DNA of 64,000 nt from Acanthopleura granulata. Taxonomy: Eukaryota; Mollusca; Polyplacophora; Chitonida; Chitonidae. The notes below the pieces were generated by a model. It was given only the letters and a program-made list of their open reading frames with translations, searched no databases and was not told where the DNA came from. The position numbers and the translations under genes are program-made. The DNA lies in NCBI GenBank assembly GCA_016165875.1, contig JABBOT010000001.1, positions 13,018,540 to 13,082,539 of the forward strand. The letters run 5' to 3'. Positions 39,201 through 47,279 of this stretch are shown one piece after another. Every line of letters begins with the position of its first letter. Positions within the stretch are counted from its first letter, which is position 1.

Positions 39201-42200
39201 AACAACACAAAACATGTGTTCAAACAAATATATTCAAATTGATATCATCATCAAACTTGATAATCGAGAAAAGACATCACTTTATGCTTTGAATTATTTT
39301 CATATTTTCTTTTCTGAAGATTAAAATCTTGAATATCTATAAAATTTGTTACATATGTATATCTACATATGTACTTACAACATGCAAAGGTTTAAATGAA
39401 AATCTTAAAGTGGAATTAAAAGCCAATCCATATCCAAATTTTGAAATTGAGATGTTATCACATGAGTGTAGTATGATTACGTGAGACCATCATGTGTGGG
39501 CGCGATACCCCCGGATGAGATAACATTGGTGTAGTGTTGGGAAAACATCATCACTTACCCTCAAACATGAGATCATCATGTGTGGGCGCGATACCCCCGG
39601 ATGAGATCACATGGGTGTATTGTTGGGAATACATCAACACTTACCCTCAAACATGAGATCATCATGTGTGGGCCCGATACCCCCGGATGAGATCACATGG
39701 GTGTAATGCTGAGAGAATATCACAAATCACTTACCATGAAACATGAGATCATCATTTGTGGGCCTGATACCCCTGGATGAGATCACATGGGTGCAGTGTT
39801 GGGAGAACATCACAAATCACTTACCCTCAAACGTGAGATCACCATATGTGGGTCAGATAACCTGGGATGTGATCACATGGGTGTAGTGTTGGGAGAACAT
39901 CACAGATCACTTACCCTCAAACGTGAGATCATCATGTGTAGGCCCGATACCCCCAGATGTTATCACATGAGTGTACTGCTCAGAAAACTTTAAAATCTCA
40001 TCAGATATGGTTTCTAAATCATCTCCTATCACAGATATCTGTTGGGAAAATAACAAAAATTCAAAATAATAAAAATAAAACTGACACAGTAAGGGCCTTG
40101 AACCCGAAAATTCTGGATGAATGTCCTTCCACCTGAGTTGAGCTGTACAAACTTAGAGGATCAATGCTTAGTCACATCCTCTACTTGCCCTAAGTCATAT
40201 ACAAAACTCGATACATTATATGTCTGTCATGTCTTTCCAGGACACATACGCTAACAGCACATGAGCAGAATACTAACAAAGAAAAACGTTCTATAACACA
40301 TCCACCGATGTCCAAGGGTCTCTTTCTTTTCTCTGGGAATCTTGGAAAATTAGAAATCAAACCTACCTACAAGTAGGTATAATACTATCTTTAAGATGTA
40401 TGATAATGAGGTGGATGAAATATGACATGAGACATTTCACAAATAAGTCAAAAACATTCCACCTGTCCTGCAGATCTCTGGGTGATACACCAAACCACAG
40501 GGTCTATTTCACAGGGCTCCTGAGTGATACACCATACCAAAGGTCTATTTCACAGGGCTCCTGAGTGATACGCCATACCACAGGGCCTACAGGTCTAGAT
40601 GGGTACGGTTTCCTACAATTGCCCAGTTCCAGATGACAGGTATGGTTTCAGAGTGGGAAATAGCTCATCTACAGGTCGGAAGGTATGTTCACAATGTGGG
40701 AACTGCCTCATCATTTCTACAAGTGGGAAGGTATGGTCTGAGTGTGGGAAATAACCCATCTCCTCTACAGGTAGGAACTGCCAAAAGTCACGCTAAAATA
40801 GGTTCAGCAATTTGGAGTTTAAGCAGCTTCCTGACAAAAACAAAAAGCCAATGTAAACCATTAGTGAACATGTACTTACTTTCTTCACTTTAACTCCCAG
40901 AGTAAATAGATGCCTGCAGAGGAAGTGAGAGTTTGTGTCCTGGGTCTGACCCTTGAGAATCTCATCCCCAATCACTGAAAAACAGACATCAGACTATGAC
41001 GCTGGGCCACCAGGTAGACAGACAAACCAACAGGTATATAGACAAATCAGCAGATAGATGGACAAACCGCCAAACAGACAGAAAATCTGCATGTAGATAG
41101 GCAAACCAGCAAGTAGACAGAGCACCAAGTAGACAGACAAACCACCAAGCTGATAAACACAGCACCGCGCAGATAGACAGACCACCAAGTAGACAGACAA
41201 ATGCCCAAGTAGATAGACAAACCACTGAGCTGATAAACACAGCACCGCGCAGATAGACAGACCACCAAGTAGACAGACAAATGCCCAAGTAGATAGACAA
41301 ACCGCCAAGGCGATAAACACAGCACTGGGCAGATAGACAGACCACCAAGTAGATAGACAGACCACCAAGTAGATAGACAGACCACCAAGCAAACTGACAA
41401 ACCAGCAGGTACATATGCAAATCAGCAGGTAGACAGACAAACCAGCAGGTACAGAGACAAACCAGCAGACGCATAAACAAATCAGAAGGTAGACATGCAA
41501 ACCAACAGGTAGATAGACAGACCACCAAGTAGACAGACATATCACTAAGATAGACAGACTACCAAGTAGATAGACGAATCACCAAGTAGACAGATTAATT
41601 AGCATGTACAGAGACAGAGCAGGACGTAGATGGACAAACCACCACTTAGAGGAGCAAACCTTCAAACACAAAGCTAGTTCCAAGCTGGGTAGTGAGGTTA
41701 GATCAGCGAGTATCATAGCATGCTGGCCCTCCAGACCAATCAAGGCTCAGTCGACTTCACAAGGCAAAACCAACAAACGAATAGAACAATAAGCTGTAAA
41801 ACAAATATTAAGCTGAGCACTGCAAATATTTGTCCGCACAGAAACTTTTTCCAAACACCCCCATGCTAAACTTTCCCCACAGAGTCAGGAATGGGGGGGT
41901 TTATGTCAAAGGGGCACAGAGATTCTCCACAAAACTTGTCCACGTAAAATTTGTTGTAAAACTTCAGCTTTCCACACACATTAGTTTCTTGATATTTCTG
42001 TTTACAGTAATTGCAATCAGTACATTTCTCTTTGCTGCATTAATAAACGAAAGCAAAGATTATAATAATAAATAACAAAAAAATAATTTTATATTTGCCT
42101 TTGCGTTTACAGGGTAATTAGAATGTGAAAGTGAATATTTGGACATATGGAAGCCATGAAGTTGAGGAGACATCATTCCATGATGACTGTACATGTAGTG

Positions 42201-43984
42201 TCAGCTGAAGATGGTAGGATTGCATGAAGCAATGACACTTAGGTAGAAAGCAATGGCATAATGGTATGAAGTAATGATATGATGATACATGTATGCGAAG
42301 CAATGGTCATCACATCATGCTATCATGTCACAGCTTTGGAACATTATTTCATTGATTCTTACCATAGTGCCCTAACTTTTAACAATGTCCCATGTCTTCG
42401 AGCCATTTCTACATAATAACAAGACTCACATCAGTGTACAACAGGACTGTTGTATACTTTCTGTATCATGTTACAAGATTGCAACTTTTAATTTAAACTG
42501 TCATTAATTTGGGTGCAATAAAATTTCATCAGTTATTTGGTGAAGTACAGTAGTTTTCTCTGCATTCAGCCTGCACAGATTCTTCCCTTATAACTCAGAC
42601 TTCTATTGGCAGAACTACATGTATATATAGTGCGAGATTGCCGAATGCTAACTCGGCATATATTGAGTACAGGGTACTTGTAAATAAGGTACTAATTCTG
42701 CAGTATGACCAGTGAACAAGGCCCATTGACAGCAGTGCATGTGAAATCAACGGACGGCTTTTCTCATTTTGCCCATGCCCACCTCATTTCTGAGAGGTGA
42801 GGAGTGTAGAAAGAACTCTCCATAGTCTGTGACGGTATGCTTTTACTCTAACGACCACCACATTAGTCTGGCCTGGCGGGCATTGGGTAGGCCTGTGCAT
42901 CTACAGCATATGTATATGACAGAAGTCTGGCAATATTCGCGGGTTGATATTCAGTGCCTATTTTATATATTGGACTGACGGGATTTCATAGGCACAGAGG
43001 GAAGCAATGCTAACGCTTACGTGCTTTCACGCCAAGTCAGATAAGTCCTTTCTGAATGCTTGCAGTCCAAAACAGTGGTCAGCTGTGGCTCTTACAACAT
43101 TTCAGGTATATTCCACTCAGTAATGGCATGCTAGCCCAAAGTTCGCAAAACTGTCATTGCTTGAGAGGCAGCCATTTTGCGTCAACCTAGCTTCAGGTAG
43201 CTTTGAAGCTCTTGCACTCATTTTGTTGATAGCACCAAAGTTACAGTGGCTGACATTGCAAAATTATGTAGTAAGTCCAGAGTTCTTGCGCGCTGCCTTC
43301 TCAATACACATAGTGGGCATGTAACGACAGTTGAGGCTGACTGGATGGTAAAGGACGAATGTAAGTCCACTGCATTTGTGATTTTCTAGTTGCTGTGGGT
43401 TTGACGTGTCGTTATATGCCCGCTTTGTGTATCAAAAAGGCAGCCCGTAGGAACTCTGGACTTACTACACGATCTTGCAATGTCACTGTAGCTGTAGCTT
43501 CGATGCTGTCAAGTTAACGAGTGTAAGAGCTTCCCAGCTACCTGGAGCTAGAGTCAACCACAGTTATGGGTGTTATTAAGTTTTCTTTCCTGTGATGGCA
43601 CATGCGCATTAAACTCGAAAGAAACACATTATGGTTGGTTAGTTATACAACACTTGTCCCTATCGCGAGTTTGGGGCTGAGTGGAGTATACGAAGGATGT
43701 GTGTGCGGCCGAGCTGAGAGGTAAGAGCCACAGCTGACAACTGTTTTGGGCTGCAAACGCCGTTCAGAAAAGACTTATCTGACTTGGACTGAAAGCGTGT
43801 AAGCTCTAGCACTGCTTCCCTCTGTGACTATGAAATCCCGTCAGTCCAGTATATAAAATAGGGATTGAATAGCAACCTGGGGCTAGTCTGGCCGATCGAG
43901 CCAACAAAGGTCGAGGCCCTTCATTCTACCTATGATCCCTGCGCTGGGTTTTGTCTGAGTTGTGGTTGTGGCTGTGGCTGCCAT
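21237..43984 (-). CDS. FLAD1: FAD synthase (FMN adenylyltransferase)
   Basis: Thirteen exons, in transcript order: 43930-43984, 40880-40974, 39915-40038, 39032-39144, 38675-38815, 34566-34714, 33578-33666, 31617-31761, 30851-30931, 29579-29677, 29111-29232, 25740-25881, 21237-21372. All are GT-AG with consistent phases; 1491 nt gives 496 aa, matching the short vertebrate isoform. The N-terminal molybdopterin-binding-like domain (about 15-225) has [20 protein letters not shown] at 19-38, GGIGPTHDD at 79-87 and [14 protein letters not shown]. The C-terminal PAPS-reductase-type synthase domain (about 300-496) has GFNGGKDC at 311-318, the ATP/flavin loop [10 protein letters not shown] at 395-404 (vertebrates usually have RR where RG stands here), [12 protein letters not shown], and the end motif YTSLGS. 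It makes FAD from FMN and ATP. Nine of its twelve introns carry tandem arrays; introns 3, 5, 7, 8 and 12 copy a splice junction. Confidence 0.97.
21376..21760 (-). repeat. 77-bp array copying the last-exon acceptor, FLAD1 intron 12
   Basis: Five upstream copies of the exon 13 start. Acceptor positions, given as the first exon base on the minus strand, are 21372 (real), 21449, 21526, 21603, 21680 and 21751, so the spacing is 77, 77, 77, 77 and 71. Each of the 77-bp units repeats the acceptor 'tgttacag' or a variant, about 55 bases of exon encoding [18 protein letters not shown] or a variant, and then ~22 bases of intron. Only the innermost acceptor continues into the true C-terminus. Confidence 0.95.
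22590..25170. repeat. Two diverged copies of a dispersed repeat, FLAD1 intron 12
   Basis: 22600-22810 and 24940-25170 share, in order, 'cgcccttctcagttgtatta' versus 'tgcccttcttggctgtatta', an 'atgttttcgat' block, a 'gagacttttcaaaatg'-like block and 'ctcagctaatgtgac' versus 'ctcaaagctaatctgac'. The pair is direct and about 2.3 kb apart. The rest of the intron from about 21780 to 25730 shows no gene. Confidence 0.6.
25889..28965 (-). repeat. ~59-bp satellite-like array, FLAD1 intron 11
   Basis: About 51 copies of a unit containing 'ggctaagagacagattatca' followed by 'tgtcaggagagggt' and 'gtgacacaggaggcc'. It begins within 10 bases of the exon 12 acceptor and fills almost all of the intron. The first copies are diverged and merge with the acceptor's own pyrimidine tract: on the minus strand 'gataatctg' precedes both the real acceptor and the TTAG/CCCAG steps in each unit. 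A 590-bp block (ten units) at about 27310-27900 is repeated essentially unchanged at about 27900-28490. Confidence 0.95.
29995..30655. repeat. 24-bp minisatellite, FLAD1 intron 9
   Basis: About 27 copies of a 24-bp unit, 'tttgttggcacctggtgtga' plus 'tgtc', with variants. Because 24 is a multiple of three, all frames stay open on both strands, giving low-complexity frames that are not genes. It lies about 200-320 bp from both flanking exons and does not contain a splice junction. Confidence 0.9.
30960..31062 (-). mobile_element. SINE 3' fragment, FLAD1 intron 8
   Basis: The tail segment 'tttatttatttgattggtgt' followed by 'actcaagactatttcactta' and 'acgatgacagccagtatta' matches the SINE core in minus orientation. 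It is truncated near a G-run at 31036-31046. Confidence 0.8.
31110..31616 (-). repeat. ~42-bp array copying the exon 8 donor, FLAD1 intron 8
   Basis: About eleven copies containing 'cctcacctgtatgtctgtaa' followed by 'cacacctgagagtagtgact'. The real exon 8 junction reads 'cctcacctgtatctct' at 31611-31626 (minus strand AGATACAG|gtgagg), so nearly every unit holds a copy of the last exon bases and the donor. Confidence 0.92.
31836..32300. repeat. ~170-bp tandem repeat, FLAD1 intron 7
   Basis: Three copies sharing 'aactaaccaaaagcataatg', 'aatccaatattattctgatt' and 'aattatgagggatttttgtg'. The second and third are nearly identical apart from a deletion near 32275. The array starts about 75 bp from the exon 8 acceptor but does not include it. 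Confidence 0.85.
32395..32890. mobile_element. Two SINE pieces in opposite orientation, FLAD1 intron 7
   Basis: 32395-32515 carries a head segment in minus orientation ('ggtgagaggctcctgggtca'). 32690-32890 carries a body and tail in plus orientation ('cttcctctccgtcatatg', 'ggcctgccagccacctgc', 'cccaccataacgttggcc', ending 'aaaataaaatgaaat'). Confidence 0.65.
32930..33577 (-). repeat. ~39-bp array copying the exon 7 donor, FLAD1 intron 7
   Basis: About sixteen copies containing 'accaggtagagctcaccttt' followed by 'accagagaccagaagtcag'. On the minus strand each unit reads 'ctggtaaag' then 'gtgagctct', mimicking the real junction CCGAAAG|gtgagtgcct at 33578/33577. The array runs right up to the donor. 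Confidence 0.9.
34320..34460 (-). mobile_element. SINE fragment, FLAD1 intron 6
   Basis: It contains 'tatttattcacttgattggt', 'ctcaagaatatttcacttat', 'gatgggaggaaactgggcac' and 'ccacaaccatctgcaggttg' in the same order as the other copies, truncated at its tRNA-like head. Confidence 0.85.
35090..35990. repeat. ~145-bp tandem repeat, FLAD1 intron 5
   Basis: About six diverged copies, each with 'aagtttcactgaaatcggac', 'aaaaactgtaggagg', 'gaaaatgttaacata' and a 'gacagacagatggacaac' segment. This looks like a dispersed element that became tandem. No coding signal was seen. Confidence 0.8.
36735..37125 (+). pseudogene. Decayed reading frame with upstream TATA-like box, possible retroelement remnant
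   Basis: 'tttatataagg' at about 36742 precedes an ATG at 36791. The frame reads [17 protein letters not shown], a stop, then a continuous lysine- and leucine-rich stretch ([16 protein letters not shown]), a second stop, then [20 protein letters not shown] basic start followed by a heptad-like charged region resembles the N-terminus of a LINE ORF1-type protein, but the match is weak. It lies in FLAD1 intron 5 on the opposite strand. Confidence 0.3.
37735..38674 (-). repeat. ~31-bp array copying the exon 5 donor, FLAD1 intron 5
   Basis: About thirty copies of 'ctgatctccacccacctta' plus 'tgtatcaccagc', running up to exon 5. On the minus strand each unit reads 'gatacataag' then 'gtgggtggag', matching the real junction ATGCTACAG|gtgggtgggc at 38675/38674. 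Confidence 0.93.
39470..39914 (-). repeat. 90-bp array copying the exon 3 end and donor, FLAD1 intron 3
   Basis: Five copies beside the real exon. The last exon base before the donor falls at 39915 (real), 39825, 39735, 39645 and 39559, a spacing of 90, 90, 90 and 86; the outermost copy is partial. Each unit holds about 65 exon bases, with [13 protein letters not shown] or a near variant still readable, then 'gtaagtg' and a short intron piece. Four decoy donors keep GTAAGTG intact. Continuing past the real donor meets TGA at once (GGT AAG TGA). Confidence 0.96.
40470..40790. repeat. Short repeats, FLAD1 intron 2
   Basis: Three copies of a ~57-bp unit with 'gagtgatacaccataccaa' and 'ggtctatttcacagggctc' at 40470-40590, then three copies of a ~55-bp unit with 'gtgggaaggtatggt' at 40640-40770. 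Neither clearly contains an exon edge. Confidence 0.7.
40990..41600. repeat. Short-period array, FLAD1 intron 1
   Basis: A ~16-bp unit, 'accaagtagacagacaa', with variants and a ~95-bp higher-order period (three copies carrying 'ataaacacagcaccgcgc'). It starts about 20 bp upstream of the exon 2 acceptor, and on the minus strand it is pyrimidine-rich ('gtctgtctac'). Long frames encode [13 protein letters not shown] repeats and are not genes. Confidence 0.88.
42941..43879. mobile_element. Foldback (long inverted repeat) element, FLAD1 intron 1
   Basis: The left arm starts 'gggttgatattcagtgccta' and the right arm, read on the opposite strand, starts 'aggttgctattcaatcccta'. Both then share 'ttggactgacgggatttcat' (right 'ctggactgacgggatttcat'). 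The inner parts pair as well: 'gtagtaagtccagagttc' near 43270 against its complement near 43450-43470. The arms are about 390-470 nt with indels, and the loop is about 75 nt (roughly 43330-43400). The right end is 50 bp from FLAD1 exon 1. Confidence 0.9.
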
Positions 43985-44161
43985 GGCTGGCGTGGAGTTT
44001 AACTTGCTCAGATGTCTAGAGATCACTGTTAATCTATCTACAGATCGGCTCCACATCCACACTGCTGAACCCAACCACATGACAGTCACTTCCCTGCAGA
44101 CCGCAACTACAGCCTCGTTCTCAGGAAGGGAATTCCGTATGACGTCATCGGGAACTCCCAT
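43930..44161 (-). promoter_or_regulatory. FLAD1: Alternative upstream starts of FLAD1, possible mitochondrial leader
   Basis: The exon 1 frame stays open upstream of the ATG at 43984, with in-frame ATGs at 44080 and 44161. Starting at 44080 adds 32 residues, MWLGSAVWMWSRSVDR then LTVISRHLSKLNSTPA: rich in Arg/Ser/Leu with one acidic residue, as in mitochondrial presequences. Vertebrate FLAD1 has a mitochondrial isoform made by a longer N-terminus. Which start is used here is inference. Confidence 0.5.
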
Positions 44162-47100
44162 TTCCGGTGTTCTCGGGTATTGTGCGGTGTGAATGGTTCA
44201 TTCCGTGTTAAATTTTACTGCCGTAAAAACAATTGATCTGCAAGGGATGAAATAAAATAATGTTTATTTATTTCAGTTAACAATTAATATGAAACGTGAA
44301 TTCCAGTCACGCTTTGGTGTTCCTGTATCCAACACAGCCGAATTGTACTCCTTCATCATTCAGGCCAAGCAGGACCAGAATTAAATGTTTCTCGCCGTAA
44401 AATATTGATCGACAAGACTTGAAGCTTCTCTTGATAAATACATGTACTGTGCCGTCCTAAAGATACAACTTAAATCACACAACTTTCATGAACTTACAGG
44501 CCCACAATTACTAAGGCGACAGGTCTGGCTGGCTCTAATTGAGATATATACACCCTTAACTTAAACGAGCTGTTGAATCTGAAAGCTGAATACAAATTGA
44601 GAAGTTAAGTATACCGGCAGGTCTGCCGCAGCCTGTACAATGCAACTTACACCACAAGACATGAATCAGCTGGTTCATTGCTATGAGTGTATTCGGGTGA
44701 TATTTCTGCACGGGCTGCATGTCTGTAAAATATTGGGGTAGGCCAAACTTGGAGAGGTTGTGCACGTATATGTCAATTTATGTGGGTCAATGTAAGCGGT
44801 CATCCCTTGTACCGGAAAATAATTTGTTAAAATACTTAATGTGCCGGTATTTGCGTTTTCCCCAGCCAGGTATACATGTACCAAAATCATGGAGAATCAT
44901 GTCATTTATCTGAATGTCTGAGGACAACAGACAGATGTGGATGTTTATCGCACCACAGCGCCGTTCTGTAAACAATATCTTCACCTATGTACAGACGAAC
45001 AGGCCTGTATGAATGTCACTTTGTCTAATACAGGCTTGGCCGGGTAGTAAATGGTGAGGTGGTTGGTAGGTTTTACAGAACCGCTTGGGTATTACAGTCA
45101 CAGTTTCTCACACCTAAATCCGGATAAGTTCTTGATTATAGCAGATTTGGGAATTACTACCCAAGACAGTCCATTGAGGTGTTGGTAGGGGAGTTTTGCT
45201 GTAGATTCCCCTGTAGCATTTAAGTGATCAGGTCTACCATTTATTCTGCCAATAGCCAGATTTCTGCGGTTTAAGCGACGTCAGTGTGCAGGCCTGTAAT
45301 TGCCTCTGACCCCTTAAATCTGTTACACTGTGGACCCTTCTACACATCGATACCAATCTCCTTGTTTTAGTTACTCGAGTTTAAAGTCTTTATTTAAAGA
45401 GCTACACCTGCTGGAAAACTGCCCATTTCCTAATAAGGTTTGTGTTTACGTGGATCTGTCAAGAAACAACAACAGAGGCGCATTTCTTTACATATTCTTG
45501 CGGGGGGAAACAACAAAGAGGAAGATGTCGAGTCTGTATCTGTCTCAAAGTCGTCCCATGAACAAAAACAAGTAGGTATATCCAAATAGTTTGTCATCCA
45601 TTCGAACGTGTGCCGGAAACCTTGTTTGGTGGTAAGGCATCGCCTCAACATAAAGCTGCGGGATTTGAGCCCGGTTTGCATCATATAGATCTGAAGGACA
45701 CCTTCATTGTCCAATCTTGATCTCCCTGTTCTTTGCTCTGTATTCTGGTCTGATCATTCAAGAATATAAATATATATTTACCTCCATGATCAGCCGGATT
45801 AAGGAATGATTAATACCGGTAATTAAGCCTAAACAGTTGTATCGCTGACAGTCTGCTTGTTGCTTGAACTGTTGTACCGCTAGTTGAGTAAGCGGTACTC
45901 TAGTTGAGTAAGCAGTTGTACCGTTGGTTTGGCAGTCGCAGCGCTGATATTTCTGTTGTATACCGTAAAATTGCCAATTAAGCTATGGTCCACTTATTAA
46001 ACAGTTTTGCTTAGGAGCATATACGATCGCATTCTGAACGAATACCACGTTTCTTAAAGAGAGTGGTATTTGGCTGAGGCCCGGTGGTGATGATTTTCCA
46101 GAAATATACTGGATACTCAAAATGCAAAAACATATAGGCCTATCACCAGGTTTATAAAAGGATCCCCCAAAATAAATAGCTACAAAATGTCACTTACCGG
46201 CGAATTGGATTTGCTATGCATAGGACCCTGTCTACATGGAATTTGTCCAGTCTCTATACCACAATATCTCATCAAGATTTAACCCAGCGCCTTGGTAAGC
46301 TGATTATTTCAGTGTTTCAAACGAGAAGCCATCGCTCCATTCATGTCAGAGATGACAAGGTAATTTTTAGATCCAAATCTTATTCAGGTTAGCATTTTGG
46401 GATGTCACACGGTTTACATACCTGATGGTATTTCAGATAAATACCGGTAACATCTACATGAAATTCGGCAGAGCTATACATCATGTAAGCATGTAACCCA
46501 TCGGGTGCTAAATGCGCCCTGGTAAAGGACTACAGTGAAAGGACATTTAGGTATACGTCTGTACATAACACGCATGTTCTCTGCCAATCCATCTTACACT
46601 ATGCATAATTCATGTAGCTTTTGTCTTATGTCACACCTCGCATGCAACCAGATTAAAGTCAAGACCTGACTAACTGAATTAATACGAAACAGTCGTGGGC
46701 ACTATTTGTGCCCGGAATTATCACCATGCAGTTTAGCGGGAATAGTGGATTGTACTGATTAAATGAACGTGTAAGCTACTTAGGCAATGTACATGTAAGA
46801 GTCATGTGATTATGTGTCGGATACAATGTGATTTTGTGAGCACATACCGAGCAGCGCCAATTACTCGCTCATGTCCATACATACGAGGGCCTGCTTAACC
46901 CCTCCTCCTTTCACGGCGCCTCACGTCTGCAGGGGGTAACCTTTATTAACCCACCCTCATTAACCCATGCACAACTGTACCTCAAACGACCGATCAATTC
47001 GATTAGCTTGGGAGCCGCACTGGATTAACGCAGAGCCTTAATCTGCTTAACAACGCTTCTGGAGCTGATCGACCTGCGTGGAGCTGGGGTACCATTACCT

Positions 47101-47279
47101 CTATAAGGAGGCACACGTAGTGAGCAGTCTCACTGGAACAAGGTCTACCTGTCCACTGCCTGGCTCAGATTGCCTGTAATCACGTTAGTATCGTGTTCTT
47201 AGTGACATTTACCTGTCTGACTTGCTTACCTGTGCTAGTCGTGCACTATCTGGCACAGAAGTATTTGCCCGTCACTGAA
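44162..47279. other. Divergent intergenic region FLAD1 / gene 4
   Basis: About 3.1 kb without a supported gene. A tRNA-like fragment near 45628-45680 ('ggtggtaaggcatcgcc' then 'gggatttgagcccgg') is probably a decayed SINE head and lacks a full cloverleaf. Short duplications ('tctagttgagtaagc') lie at 45885-45915. Promoters for both flanking genes must lie here but could not be placed. Confidence 0.55.

Noticed and set aside
40989..41545. Two 183-aa minus-strand frames rich in [11 protein letters not shown]
   Set aside because: Translation of a short-period array in FLAD1 intron 1; open in overlapping frames, hydrophobic by composition only.
45628..45680. Possible tRNA gene (A-box and B-box-like blocks)
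   Set aside because: No acceptor stem or full cloverleaf could be drawn; more likely a decayed SINE head.
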